Positions 29,901 to 39,250 are shown, counted from the first letter of the stretch. The stretch is 64,000 nt of DNA from Halocaridina rubra (GCA_037179515.1 JAXCGZ010009478.1:79501-143500); one strand, 5' to 3'. Notes: a model not told the origin generated them from the letters alone. Translations and numbers: made by a program.

Positions 29901-32900
29901 CCGCACCTGAAAATTAAATGAAAAAAAGCAATTATATGTTTTGTTTTCCATTAAAACAATATGCAGCACAATCATTCTGTAAAGAAATGTCAATATGACA
30001 CCTTATTCACCAGCAGACTTATGGAAAAGACAAAAAGAAAAAACAGTAAGTAAGGGATTGCTATGCCTTAGCTCCCCAATTCCAATTAATTCACCATTAT
30101 TCAACAGCTCCTGCCTGTCCGTGTGAACCTCCATTTGAATGGAGATCAATAGTGACATAAAATGGCAAACAAACCCACAAATATAAACGAGTCATTCTTT
30201 CTCTCCCACTACAATGGATATATGTGACAATTTTTCATTATATACACAATGAAATACAAGGACTAAAATTTACAAGCACCAAGGCAATACTGTCCTACTT
30301 GAAAATACAATTGGCCCGCATCTTAGGCGTTTTCCAATTACACGATTTTGAAAATACATATAGAAAATTTAATAATTAAAAGTTTTTCTTTTTTAAAATC
30401 GTGAATTATAAATACTGTACTGTTTCTGCATAACTTCAAACAGCTTTATATAAAGGGTAAGCATATTACAGTAATCTGGATATGACAAAGTTAACAGGAG
30501 GTTGGGAATAGCTAATATGTAAAGCAGTGACCTTTTCTTGGAGGGTTTTTTTGTTTTTGAACATCTAAGGGCAGTGTTCAGAGCCGAGGACATTTCGTAG
30601 TTTAAAGACCAGGGGAAATAAGACATGAAGGGTCACTCAGTTATCAATTAATGGTAGAATGACCCACACACTTTATGAATCCATAGTAATATATCCATTA
30701 TGAATTTGCAATGAACTGACTTGATCTCTAATCATCTACAAATCCTGATACTTTCAAATGAATACTTCAAAGCCAGTCTCATACTGTAATTACTTACCTC
30801 TTCTGTTCCTGTGACGAGGATTTTAGTTAAATTTGCTACTCCATTAGTCGAGGCATTTATCGATCTTTTTAACAATGAATAATCAGGGTCTTCTGGAAGC
30901 TCATATATTTGTACCCCCTGAAAAATAGGAATGGCACCTTACTTTTGGGGACGATGGTGATCATAAAATTTTCCAGTCCATGTCAACACAGCAAATTATT
31001 ATATTGAATTTCTTTCATAAGGTACTCTTAAAGAGATAAGAATTTTGTGCAGACTGCATAACAATCAACACAGTTTTGTAATTAATAAGACTGAAAACTA
31101 AGTGACTATATGAAAACAATTTCAGCCTCATTTACAAACGACTGAAATGATCAGTACTTAAAAACACACACACACACACACTTGTACTCAAACCAAAGAA
31201 GCCATTAAAACTGTAATGACAATTGAGAAACAATACAATAATTCTGCAATCATATAATATTTCATTAAGTAGGTTCTGGAACCATTCAGGGTCCATGTGC
31301 ATATCAATTTCTAACAAACGAGTGACGTAGACCTTAACCCAGGGTCTTTGGTATGACAGCTCAAGGTCAATCTTTAAAACATTAAAGCTTCTGAAGATCT
31401 TAAAGGGACTGCTACATACAGTATTTAGCAAAGTACACCCACACTTTCCAGTACTTGTCAGTGTATATGAATTTCTCTCATAAGGTACTCTTGAAGAGAT
31501 AAAGAGTTTTGTGCAGACTGCATAACAATCAACACACTTTTGTAATTAATATGACTAAAAACTTAGTGACTGTATATAAACAATTTCAGTCTCATGTACA
31601 AACACTTGAAATGAACAGTACTTAAAAACACACACATACACACATTTGAAATCAAATCAAAGAAGCCATAAAAACAGTAATGACATTTGAGAAACACCAC
31701 AATAATTCTGCAAGCACATAATATTTCATGGATCGATGCAATTTGGATCTAATTTCAATGATATTCACATGACTCTGGGCCTGTGCTTAATATAGTAATA
31801 TATTCTCTCCTTAAAGTAAGTATTTTTACTGATACTTTTGTCTCACACTAGTAAAGAAGCTCCCCTACTTACGAACAAACGAGTTAAGAATATTAACAGA
31901 TATATAATAAACCTACCCATGTACAAATATATGTATTCTGTACTGTACTGTATTATAACTGTATCAAAATTCGTTAATACTGTATACTTTATGTTTACTG
32001 TAGTAGCTAAGTGTCTTTAGCCCAAGTGCTGTACAGTACTGCATATGTATGTATTGTACAGTACATTTTTTTTACCTAAACACAACATACGAACAACTCT
32101 ACTTACGAATGAACTTCTGGAACCTAACTCAATTGTAAACTGGGGAGTGTCTGTACTGTATAGTTGTTGTTGTTGTTGTTCCGGTTTTATGTCATGGACT
32201 CCCTTTTCTACCAAGGGCTAGGACGGTTGCCTTCTTGCGAAGGACTTGTTTTGGCAGATGTAATCATTACCCTGAGTGCATGCCCTTCCTAACCTCAGAC
32301 TGTGACGGGGCGCGAATCCTCGATCTTCCGCCTCAGAATCGTGGACGCTACCGCTTAAGCCACGGGGACTATGTCTGTATTGTATAGTGCAAATTCTATA
32401 TCAGTAGGCGGTGCTTTACCTTAAATAAGGTTCTGGAATCATTCAGGGTCCATATGCATTTCATTCGAATGAAGATTAATAGTAACACATAAAATAGCAA
32501 ATTTAAAAAACATAAACTTACAGGAGATTCTTTTTCTTCCCATCCAGCAGGCCTTGACTTGGGTGGTGAGCTCTTAACAGTGTTGTTAGCAGAACTACTC
32601 GCAAGCTGCTTTGGTCCACCAACCCCGGTTTTTGTACTGCTAGTAGATGAGGTAGATGCTTTGCTGTTACTACCCCCACTGCTACTACTACTTGAGGTAC
32701 CATTTTGGCTTGAACTTGCTGATTTACTGGATGAGGAAGATTTACTGCTGCTACCTCCCGGTTTGGCATTCTTTACTGCTGCCTTAACTGGTGGACGTGC
32801 ACTTGATGTCGAAGTTTTAACACTGGCAGCTTTTCTCGCAGATATTATTTTACGAGCTCTTTTCACCATGTCGGGATTATTCAACATCCTGTGTATTACA

Positions 32901-33424
32901 TACAGTACACCAATAATTTCATCATTCTACATAACTATAGCTATGCCAGGGTATGTACATAACATTAAACAAATTGCTAATGCAGCGACTACTGTATTGA
33001 TGATATCTCAATACAATTCTCGTTTTCCAGCTCTATTTCGTCATCATCTACTGTTCATTAAAAACTGAGTTTAATGTGAGATGGCAAAAAAAAAAGTAAA
33101 AAACGGCTGCTGTCAAGGGATTGCTGATGAAGTGACTTGACAGAAATACACAAACTCTAGCACATTTTTAAACAAATTCATAAAAGTCTAAACATATCCA
33201 ATATATGAGAGTAACACTATTTCCTGTCTTGTTACGCTACAGATAAAATAAGATATTTCCGTAAACATACCGATTTATAGTTTTCTTGTCAATGTTGAAC
33301 TGTATGGCAGTCTTCTTCTTGAGTCCAAAGATGTCATCTCCTCCATGCTTGAAATAATAATCCAGAACTTTCAACTTGAAATCATTTGAATACGTTATCT
33401 TCTTGGAAGACATTTCATTTGTAG
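17874..33424 (-). CDS. ZNF800-like zinc-finger protein with N-terminal Brinker/Psq-type HTH; ten coding exons, 3' end missing
   Basis: Ten exons were assembled by reading GT..AG borders on the minus strand: 33424-33271 (ATG at 33413), 32888-32522, 30917-30798, 29906-29760, 29207-28957, 27473-27320, 25396-25258, 24031-23891, 22234-22050 and 17948-17874. Every junction keeps the frame, giving 574 residues without a stop. Residues about 4-62 resemble the Brinker DNA-binding HTH (ITYSNDFKLKVLDYY, then an IDKKTINR helix). Residues about 80-150 are a Ser-rich linker. Finger 1 is C225-C228-H241-C246, with the C2HC spacing and context of ZNF800 (ECKVCRNLFR). Fingers 2 and 3 are C438-C441-H454-H458 and C468-C471-H484-H489, followed by a basic helix starting HKKNKNQVERLRK and an acidic run. 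It is probably a nuclear DNA-binding regulator. Human ZNF800 has further C-terminal fingers; none were found below 17,874, so the gene is incomplete here. The ZNF800 assignment is well supported by finger 1 and the order of parts. Confidence 0.82.
18240..19838 (-). mobile_element. LINE copy (family of 61-63 kb), 5'-truncated and internally deleted
   Basis: The minus-strand order is SGPNGISARFLKKFADQLAP, KSTGDLLSYL-like block, DISKAVDRVWYKALLAQLPA, VTSDVP, then KIYKGLIRPCLEYYSHIWGA and RLWNSLPPSVFPNSYNLSSF. The palm segment with the FADD box is missing near 19.05 kb. A 65-base tandem duplication (about 19420-19470 and 19485-19528) adds damage. The 3' end lies at the gtgttacactgggac block near 18240. 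Confidence 0.83.
20475..21334 (+). mobile_element. hAT-family transposon remnant with 8-bp target duplication
   Basis: The ends cagcgtttctcaacc and ggttgagaaacactg are near-perfect inverted repeats of the common hAT type. Direct repeats gcctaagt lie at 20467-20474 and 21335-21342. Only the C-terminal dimerisation part of the transposase is left, so the copy is internally deleted and non-autonomous. Confidence 0.92.
20904..21149 (+). pseudogene. hAT transposase C-terminal dimerisation (hATC) domain fragment
   Basis: It is open for 81 codons. It has the typical order FWISIKEEYPSKARKALNIL, then FSTSYLRELGFSAF, KNRLN and VCLSHIRPHIKKI found in the ZBED5/SCAND3-type hAT transposases. The BED finger and catalytic core are absent. 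Confidence 0.85.
21765..21985 (+). mobile_element. CR1-like LINE 3' tail
   Basis: It has a plus-strand match to the end of the 44.2 kb LINE: a YFLV..RTDDDWVLL-like frame, the block gataagtatcatcgagcac, then cccgtaagcacaattaggtaattacatac. It ends in an (AC)n tail. Confidence 0.7.
22050..22234 (-). CDS. ZNF800-like gene, ninth coding exon (basic helix and acidic run)
   Basis: It is 185 bases between tttttcag and gtaagt. Its second codon is the last His of finger 3, followed by a Lys/Arg-rich helix (KKNKNQVERLRKVVKK) like the one after the second ZNF800 finger. It ends in an acidic tract (EEGEDDDDEDEESNDS) encoded by TCATCATC-type triplets on the plus strand. Confidence 0.8.
22770..22915 (+). 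mobile_element. SINE family B fragment
   Basis: A tRNA-like start (agcatgatctacaagatcg, then ggttcaag) is followed by the family's 3' block gtccacccccatt and gacaaaatggcaaa. Confidence 0.5.
23155..23890. other. Intron sequence with dispersed repeat at 23.70-23.85 kb
   Basis: The block ggccgctatccccctagtaa, then caaagcacacattc and agctccgtggagataaaggg recurs in diverged form at 59.61-59.76 kb. A short (CT)n run precedes it at 23142-23160. Confidence 0.5.
23891..24031 (-). CDS. ZNF800-like gene, eighth coding exon (zinc fingers 2 and 3)
   Basis: It is 141 bases between tttacag and gtaagt. It completes finger 2 (NTRFATPKALSVHQRSH) with exact C-X2-C-X12-H-X3-H spacing and carries most of finger 3 (YSCPICHTSFLSMWKVVKH). 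It ends with one base of an Ile codon. Confidence 0.83.
24032..25257. other. Intron of the ZNF800-like gene; nothing further recognised
   Basis: AT-rich sequence with no coding block or known repeat that I could identify. Confidence 0.5.
25258..25396 (-). CDS. ZNF800-like gene, seventh coding exon (start of zinc finger 2)
   Basis: It is 139 bases between ccccag and gtgagt, leaving one base of a Cys codon. It ends ARDLTCLL; the split codon becomes the second Cys of a C2H2 finger only when joined to the next exon. That supports both borders. Confidence 0.8.
25397..26395. other. Intron of the ZNF800-like gene; nothing further recognised
   Basis: AT-rich sequence. The segment gttaggaaggccatgcggc near 26240 resembles a phrase found in animal LINE 3'UTRs, but it is too short to call. 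Confidence 0.45.
26396..27245 (-). mobile_element. Degenerate RTE-like LINE fragment, split by a MITE
   Basis: Minus-strand blocks on both sides of the MITE (LNKEVSSEVAEKKLAYELW-like on the left, GMLVSELNGKDEECE-like on the right) match the 47.5-48.0 kb LINE at the DNA level, for example the gtggaagaaaaatgg and aaaagaagctggcatatgag phrases. Many stops are present. It lies in the intron just upstream of the exon at 25,258. Confidence 0.7.
26717..27028. mobile_element. TA-flanked MITE (312 bp)
   Basis: The left end cagaggctccactacttac and right end gggagtgtctg are imperfect inverted repeats with TA on both sides. A diverged second copy lies at 31.85-32.15 kb with the same internal sequence (gtattgtacagtactgcata). 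Confidence 0.85.
27320..27473 (-). CDS. ZNF800-like gene, sixth coding exon (linker)
   Basis: The acceptor atttcag joins in the phase left by the previous exon. The donor chosen is gtaggt after GAT GAA, which keeps phase 0 with the next exon. A gtacca site further upstream would also keep the frame but is weaker, so the 3' border is the least certain in the gene. It encodes 51 residues (SCSVVLEDIGG-like linker) with no recognised domain. Confidence 0.62.
27474..28956. other. Intron with a SINE family B fragment at 28.34-28.47 kb
   Basis: The block caactcctcagctccaacct, then gtccaccccaattcg and gaggattaatagtgac belongs to SINE family B. The rest is unrecognised AT-rich sequence. Confidence 0.5.
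28957..29207 (-). CDS. ZNF800-like gene, fifth coding exon (linker)
   Basis: It is 251 bases between ttgtag and gtaagt, leaving two bases of a Ser codon. It encodes a Pro- and Ser-rich linker (VEPEPPPDGEPLSPL) and a basic patch (KLARKRKAFH) that could be a nuclear localisation signal. No known domain was recognised. Confidence 0.75.
29336..29518 (-). mobile_element. Older SINE family A copy with target duplications
   Basis: It has the same body as the 200-bp SINE but more diverged (B-box region gacacgaacccaaaacc). Direct repeats agagttcact lie at 29326-29335 and 29519-29528. It sits just upstream of the exon at 28957-29207 within the gene. Confidence 0.85.
29760..29906 (-). CDS. ZNF800-like gene, fourth coding exon (first zinc finger)
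   Basis: It is 147 bases in phase 0/0; the acceptor ends ttttcag and the donor is gtttgt. It encodes 49 residues with a C-X2-C-X12-H-X4-C finger (ILECKVCRNLFRSVVNF, then LAHKRIYC). Human ZNF800 has the same finger shape and closely similar residues (ECKLCRSLFR, HKKFYC). This exon is the main basis for the family assignment. Confidence 0.85.
29907..30797. other. Intron with SINE B fragment (30.08-30.17 kb) and a lone Tigger-like end
   Basis: Bases 30085-30170 carry the SINE B 3' block (cagctcctgcctgtc, ccatttgaatggagatcaat). Near 30307 the stretch acaattggcccgcatcttag resembles a Tigger-type terminal repeat, but no partner end was found. Confidence 0.45.
30798..30917 (-). CDS. ZNF800-like gene, third coding exon
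   Basis: It is 120 bases in phase 0/0, between tttttcag and gtaagt. It encodes 40 residues beginning GVQIYELPEDPDYSLLKRSI. The second half (STNGVANLTKILVTGTEE) occupies the position of the ZNF800 helical segment that precedes its first zinc finger. Confidence 0.8.
31010..31265. repeat. Intron segment duplicated 462 bp downstream (copy 1)
   Basis: The blocks gtgcagactgcataacaatc, ttaaaaacacacacacacac and aacaatacaataattctgca recur in the same order at 31469-31729 with about one change per ten bases. Confidence 0.88.
31469..31729. repeat. Intron segment duplication (copy 2)
   Basis: Direct repeat of 31010-31265. The sequence after copy 1 (ggttctggaaccattcaggg at 31271) is itself repeated at about 32430, so the duplicated unit may once have been longer. 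Confidence 0.88.
31855..32154. mobile_element. Second copy of the TA-flanked MITE
   Basis: Left part gctcccctacttacgaac and right part ggggagtgtctg match the 26.7-27.0 kb copy, as does the interior. A SINE has inserted at its right edge. Confidence 0.82.
32165..32371 (-). mobile_element. SINE family A with (AAC)n tail
   Basis: On the minus strand the tRNA-like head is at the right (gccgtggc-type sequence with ggtagcgtcc) and the element ends in an (AAC)n tail, seen here as ttgttgttgttg. Direct repeats tgtctgtactgtatagt and tgtctgtattgtatagt (one mismatch) lie at 32148-32164 and 32372-32388. Confidence 0.9.
32522..32888 (-). CDS. ZNF800-like gene, second coding exon (end of HTH, Ser-rich linker)
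   Basis: The acceptor acacag and donor gtaagt bound 367 bases. One base completes Arg48, then 122 codons follow (MLNNPDMVKRARKII onward). The end of the HTH is followed by a Ser/Lys-rich low-complexity linker and a segment PAGWEEKESP. The phase is 2/0. The antisense frame is also long and Leu-rich, but it is a shadow of the Ser-rich repeat coding. Confidence 0.78.
33271..33424 (-). CDS. ZNF800-like gene, first coding exon (HTH N-terminal part)
   Basis: The acceptor is ttttttcag just before 33424. An 11-base 5'UTR then leads to ATG at 33413. The donor is gtatgt after 33271, leaving two bases of an Arg codon. It encodes MSSKKITYSNDFKLKVLDYY and onward to DKKTINR, which has the pattern of a Brinker-type HTH. 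The acceptor upstream of the ATG means at least one non-coding 5' exon lies further right. It was not identified; the C+G-richer stretch near 38.9-39.2 kb is one candidate. Confidence 0.78.
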
Positions 33425-33549
33425 CTGAAAAAAATATACAAAATATATTGTTCAATTTCCATAAATTATTATACAGTACTCTTTTGGTTAATGATAAGAG
33501 CAGATTAACAAATCATGAAAAAAAATAATTTGAAAAGGACATCAATTTT

Positions 33550-33552
<3 letters not shown>

Positions 33553-33633
<81 letters not shown>
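33553..33633. repeat. (TA)n microsatellite
   Basis: TA run with one break near 33600. Confidence 0.93.
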
Positions 33634-33638
<5 letters not shown>

Positions 33639-33830
33639 TGGTAACGCGCTGGCCTCATTCGCGAGGACGACAGATCGAGCCTCGTCCAGGCAAGAGAGAT
33701 TAAGCTGTTTACTGAAGAGGTTACTGCTGTGGCTGGTCACCACAGTGGGGGGTTGGGGCTACTACCGGCTGACGCCCACCAGAACAGGTTCGACGCCTCT
33801 GATAGGAAGGCTAAAACCCAGCAAACTTTA

Positions 33831-33835
<5 letters not shown>
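33634..33835 (+). mobile_element. tRNA-like SINE fragment (family C) between TA runs
   Basis: gtggtaacgcgctggcctc, then gacagatcgagcctcg looks like A and B boxes of a tRNA-derived head. It is followed by about 150 bases of unique-looking body ending caaactttaactt. No target duplication is visible because TA repeats flank both sides. Confidence 0.6.
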
Positions 33836-33888
<53 letters not shown>

Positions 33889-34011
33889 CATACATACATA
33901 CATACATACATACATACATACATACATACATACATACATACATACATACATACATACATACATACATACATACATACATACATACATACATACATACATA
34001 CATACATACAT

Positions 34012-34092
<81 letters not shown>
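33836..34092. repeat. (TA)n-(CATA)n-(TA)n compound microsatellite
   Basis: TA until 33884, then about 32 CATA tetranucleotides to 34012, then TA to the next transposon end. The Tyr-Ile and Met-Tyr-Val-Cys frames over it are repeat translation. Confidence 0.95.
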
Positions 34093-34095
<3 letters not shown>

Positions 34096-34417
34096 GTCCC
34101 CACTTTGCGTCTGGGTTCCATTCCTGACAGCTGACTTAAGTCAGATTTCGACTTGTCAGATCACACCTATAATTCGAACCTAGGTCCCCCATGATGCTAA
34201 AAAGAAACAGTACAGTACTCTAATACATTGAAAAATAATCTAAGCTCTTAATCTAGTACATAAAAATAGTTAAAGTACATTATACAATATTGTTTATCTT
34301 TACTAACTACTGTGGTTGGTTTACATCTGGATGACTGGAATGTTGAAAATTGATATATTATCAATTTATCAATTATTAACTGGTCTCTAATGTAACCTCG
34401 GACGACTTAAAATGGGG

Positions 34418-34422
<5 letters not shown>
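34093..34422. mobile_element. Tigger-like MITE (330 bp) inside TA repeats
   Basis: The left end aggggtccccactttgcgtc and right end gacttaaaatggggatcc are imperfect inverted repeats, each abutting TA. No transposase sequence remains. Confidence 0.72.

Positions 34423-34497
<75 letters not shown>
34423..34497. repeat. (TA)n between two transposon ends
   Basis: TA run that separates the MITE ending at 34422 from the element starting at 34498. Confidence 0.93.
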
Positions 34498-34500
<3 letters not shown>

Positions 34501-35799
34501 TGTTACCTCGGTTATTCGTGCTTCTTGGTTCGCGTTCTCACTCTATCTCATTTTTTTTTTTGGATAAATTATTATTTTATTTTATGGGTATACGCAAATA
34601 TATTAAAATATTGAAGAAAAAAAAATTTTTCAGTATTTTCATTTTTTTATTGAAATTTACGTTGCGTGCTGTTATTTATAATGTAAAGGGTGTTTTTTTA
34701 ACAGTGCAGGGAGGGTTTATACAGTTCGTAGACGAAAAAATAATTGTAAATGAGTATGTATGTCACGTCATTATCACCTCATTCACCGTAATTTTATCTA
34801 TCACTTTCATAAAAATTTACGTTGCTTGCTGTTATTTATAATGTAAAGGGTGTTTTTTTTAACAGTGCAGGGAGGGTTTATACAGTACGTAAACAAAAAA
34901 ATAATTGTAAATGAGTATGTATGTCACGTCATTATCACCTCATTCACCGTAAATTTATCTATCACTTTCATAAAAATTTACGTTGCTTGCTGTTATTTAT
35001 ACTGTAAAGGGTGTTTTTTAACAGTGCAGGGAGGGTTTATACAGTACGTAAACGAATAAATAATTGTAAATGAGTATGTATGTCACGTCATTATCACCTC
35101 ATTCACCGTAATTTTATCTACCACTTTCATAAAAATTTACGTTGCTTGCTGTTATTAATAATGTAAAGGGTCTTTTTTTAACAGTGCAGGGAGGGTTTAT
35201 GCAGTACGTAAACGAAAAAATAATTGTAAATGAGTATGTATGTCACGTCATTATCACCTCATTCATCGTAATTTTATCTATCACTTTCATAAAAATTTAC
35301 GTTGCGTGCTGTTATTTATAATGCAAAGGGTGTTTTTTTAACAGTGCAGGGAGGGTTAATAAAGTACGTAAATGAAAAAATAATTGTAAATGAGTATGTA
35401 TGTCACGTCATTATCACCTCATTCACCGTAATTTTATCTATCACTTTCATAAAAATTTACGTTGCTTGCTGTTATTTATAATGTAAAGGGTGTTTTTTTA
35501 ACAGTACAGGGAGGGTTTATACAGTACGTAAACGAAAAAATAATTGTAAATGAGTATGTATGTCACGTCATTATCACTTCATTCATCGTAATTTTATCTA
35601 TCACTCATAAAAATTTACGTTGCTTGCTGTTATTTATAATGTAAAGGGTGTTTTTTAACAGTGCAGGGAGGGTTTATACAGTGTAAACGTAAAAATATAT
35701 TAAAATATCTGTGTACATATAGGCGGATCCTACTTCGCGGATTTCCTGGTTCGCACGGGGTCCCGGAACCGAACTACCGCGATAAGTGAGGCAACACTG
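34498..35799 (+). mobile_element. Non-autonomous Tigger-family element with a 7-unit tandem array
   Basis: The ends cagtgttacctcggttattc and gataagtgaggcaacactg match the 11.45-13.38 kb element, and so does the whole interior. It differs mainly in unit number. TA-rich runs lie on both sides. Confidence 0.85.
34655..35690 (+). repeat. Satellite-like tandem array, about 7 units of 157-161 bp
   Basis: The agtgcagggaggg block (agtacaggg in one unit) recurs at 34703, 34864, 35023, 35183, 35343, 35503 and 35660. The unit sequence is the same as in the 11.6-13.3 kb array. Confidence 0.92.
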
Positions 35800-35803
35800 T
35801 ATA

Positions 35804-35908
<105 letters not shown>

Positions 35909-35919
35909 TCTTCTTCTCA

Positions 35920-36515
35920 GCTTTAACCCATTTTTATATGAGGTCACTGTTGTGAATGAGTCGTTTCCATCTATTTCTGTTCTGTGCTTCATTTTCATCA
36001 ATACCCTTCCATTGCAAGTCTTCCCCTATGCAATCACGCCATCTTTTTCTTGGTCTTCCTCTCCTCCTTCTACCCCGAACTTCCATCTCCATCGTATGCC
36101 TTCCAACATGATATTTGCCCCGTCGTAACAGGTGCCCATACCATCTAAACCTTCCCTCCTGTATTTTCTTTGATAATTCAACTACCTTTGTCGATCCTCT
36201 TATATACTCATTCCAAAGTCTATTTTTCCTTTTTACTCCAGACATCCACCTCAACATTCTCATCTCTGCTACATCCATCCCCTTCTCCTCTGTCCTCCTC
36301 ATACTTGCTGTTTCTGTTCCATAGCTGGTCTTACAACGGTCCTATGAAACTTTCCCTTCAATCTCTGTGATACCTTCTTGTCACAGAGAACAATAGATGC
36401 AGACCTCCAGTAATTCCATCCCTCCAGAATTCGATGTCTCACTTCTTGATCCATAAAATGTATACTATAAAGAGTAAAAAAGGCCCAACAATATGACCTA
36501 AGGAAGTTTGTATTC
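35920..36515 (-). mobile_element. LINE C-terminal fragment (second RTE-like subfamily)
   Basis: The minus strand reads HRILEGWNYWRSASIVLCD, then after a frameshift AEMRMLRWMSGVKRKNRLWN, KKIQEGRFRWYGHLLRRG and GRRRRGRPRKRWRDCIGEDL. It ends at a stop near 35934, just beside the TA run. The C-terminal pattern is shared by many arthropod LINE reverse transcriptases. Confidence 0.82.
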
Positions 36516-39250
36516 ACTACACTACGATCTTATACTACAATTTCCAGTGGCTTTAATGGTTTGGCTAACAGCAGATCCACTATTCAACTGATCTTTCAAA
36601 ACAGAAACCAGTGGTAAGTAGGAGACTACCTATATTAACTCACGTTTAAAGAAGTTCAACTTAAATGATTTTCAAATTCATACCAGCTTGTGTTAATAAT
36701 ATCGTGGAAAACTACACCTCGACTAATCAGTTTACGCAAATTTACATAGCTCCCAGGAAGTATAAAAAATTCATGATTACAAAAAACTCAGAAAAAACAA
36801 AATAAATCAGTATATTTATATACCTTTTTCTTGAGGGTATCACCCAAATACCTAACAGGTATTTAGCCACTTAACTTCTCAGCAAAGTACCCAAATATGC
36901 AACTGCCATAACCTGTATAACTGCTTCTAGCTTAGAACATCAATATCTAGTGAATTTATTTGCAATATCTTGCAAATAATAATAACCACATGTTTTCTGC
37001 ATCACACTTTAATCATTAAAATGCATGAATAAATAAATAAATAAATAACGTATATAAAAAACTCAATATGATATACATACATACATACATATACCTTGGC
37101 TGTTTCCCCCTTTAATTGGGGGGTAGCCGACATCAAGGAAGGAAAACTGGGGAGAAGTTATTCTCCCCTCTACTCCCCTTCTTTGACGTTATAAACCTAT
37201 ATTCAAATCAATTATAGGAAAATATTTATAAGAAATGCCATCAGAGCCACATATATATTGGGATGAGGACGTTTCAAACTATCGAACTTATCAGCTATTT
37301 TCTGCTCAGAATGATAACCTATTTCTTTCTTCAGCATGATTTGCCAATTAAAATGCATATATAATTCAATATATAGATAACCAATGAATAAATAAATAAT
37401 CCGAGATGACAGCTAGTGATGTTCACTGCAGTCTAAACACAAGCGGAACACATTCCAATAATAGGCAGCAATATTAAAGCTCATGAAGCTTTATGATACA
37501 AAAATCTTCTGAAAGGAACACCCAAAGCAACTAACTCTACATACTGAAAAATGATGTTGACTGGAAAGAGATTTGGAGTCTCACCTCAGTAAAAAAAGAA
37601 AAATGTCTAAAGAGCTAGCCCTCAACCACTCTGTAGCGAGTTATACATGAGATATTGAGGGAGGAACTATGACTTGCTCCAGTCACTCAATATTATTCCA
37701 TGTAGGAAGGTGTATTCGCCATCAAAATACTGTATTGAGCGATGCTAAAACGAAGTTAGGTCTACACTGAATATACCCTGAGGAAGAAGATACATTTGGA
37801 GGAAGGGTTGAGGAAGAAAATAAAATTGTAGATGACGTGGATGAACCTTTTTCCAAGTTCGACTTGATCTCTTGGTCATAAATCTAAGTCAAAAGACCAC
37901 AGAGGATCTATCAATTACTTACAAACTTATATTGGAATTGCATAGCTAATCGCATGGTCAATACAATGCTGACACGCAAGAAATAATGGATATAGAAATC
38001 ACAGAGATTTATACATGGGAGGTGGACGGACAGCTTAGAGCTGGGGAACGAAGCCAGGATGCTGTCCCTACTCCAAGCAGTAGGCTCCAAGGCAGGTTTG
38101 TTCCCTTATGAGTCGAGCATGCTAAACACTGAGCTATCGCCTGATGAAAATCATATTGTAATCAAGCAACTAATTACTCAGACATTTAGCTTAGACAGTT
38201 AAATGGGTTATACCGTGTGTATGGGCAGTTATGAAACACTCATACACCTGTCAAAAACATATTTTACAGACAATCTACCCACACTCTTCCAATTCCCCCA
38301 TCCAAAACCATTTACAACATCCCTCAGAACTGTTTGATGGTTGATATTAAGGTTGTGTTTAACTATCCAAGTGTGCACCACGCATGCGCTTTCTCCCATA
38401 GTACTGCATAATGCATATTATGCAGATATGCAAGGTCTATTAGTACAAAAGAGAATCCTTTGACGATCTTGCTTTTTCACCCTATGCTAATATAAACTAG
38501 TTCTGGATGCTTTGTGGCATTAGTACATAATAAAATAGTAAACTAAATAAATTGTACTATGAGAAATGTACTGGGTACTGTAATGTATACTTTCCACCCT
38601 CCAGTGTAACCATCCCTAATTCTACAAACTGAAGAGCTAACGTACTAATCTAAGACTTATAAAGCTATATAAAATTGGTAAACATACAGTATATTTAACT
38701 ACATATACTCCGTTATGCACCAAGTCTTTATATAAGGAAAATAACTCAATGCATACAATACCCGTGTAAAAACTTCAACACTTGCAATGCTCCTTTCATG
38801 TTATGGTTTCACGGGAACCTTTTGGCTATCAGTGCCAGAATTACATGCAATAAATGCGGTTTAAGTACGAAAATACGATGTGAATGTACTATAAACCACA
38901 CTTGCAATCCCTTCCCCAACGAATCGTAGCGTTCGAAACGGTCAGGACGCCGCGTTCTCTTTTCTTCTAAGCAGCTTTCCAGAGGGACGAGTTCACCAAC
39001 AGCCACTATCCGCCACAAGAGACAGACCTAAATTAATCACTTCGTATTCCACAGTTACTTAATTTAACTAAAATTTCTAATAGAAAATACCAAAGTTAGG
39101 TGTAAAGGTTACGCAGATTGAACTACGATCTTGGTCCTGCATCTATATGGCGAAAATTTCTCTTGAAATTTTTTCCAAAAGAGGACCTCTTATGGCGGAG
39201 GGCCCTCTCACCAAACGGGGACGTCCCTATCTAGTTCACCTCTCAAAACG
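36516..39250. other. No coding gene recognised; SINE B fragment and possible promoter region
   Basis: There are (AAAT)n and (ATAC)n runs near 37025-37095. A dispersed block ttaattggggggtagccgac lies at 37120. A SINE B copy in reverse lies at about 37990-38145 (gcttagagctggggaacga, then a tRNA-like end near gagcatgctaaacactgagc). The stretch 38.88-39.23 kb is richer in CpG than its surroundings and could be the 5' region of the ZNF800-like gene, but no donor was fixed. Confidence 0.4.

Noticed and set aside
32559..33068. Plus-strand 169-codon Leu-rich ORF
   Set aside because: It is the antisense of the Ser-rich second exon of the ZNF800-like gene and has no splice or family support.
38809..39018. 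Minus-strand 69-codon ORF in a CpG-richer stretch
   Set aside because: No motif or clear donor. It may overlap the 5' region of the ZNF800-like gene, but a protein cannot be supported.
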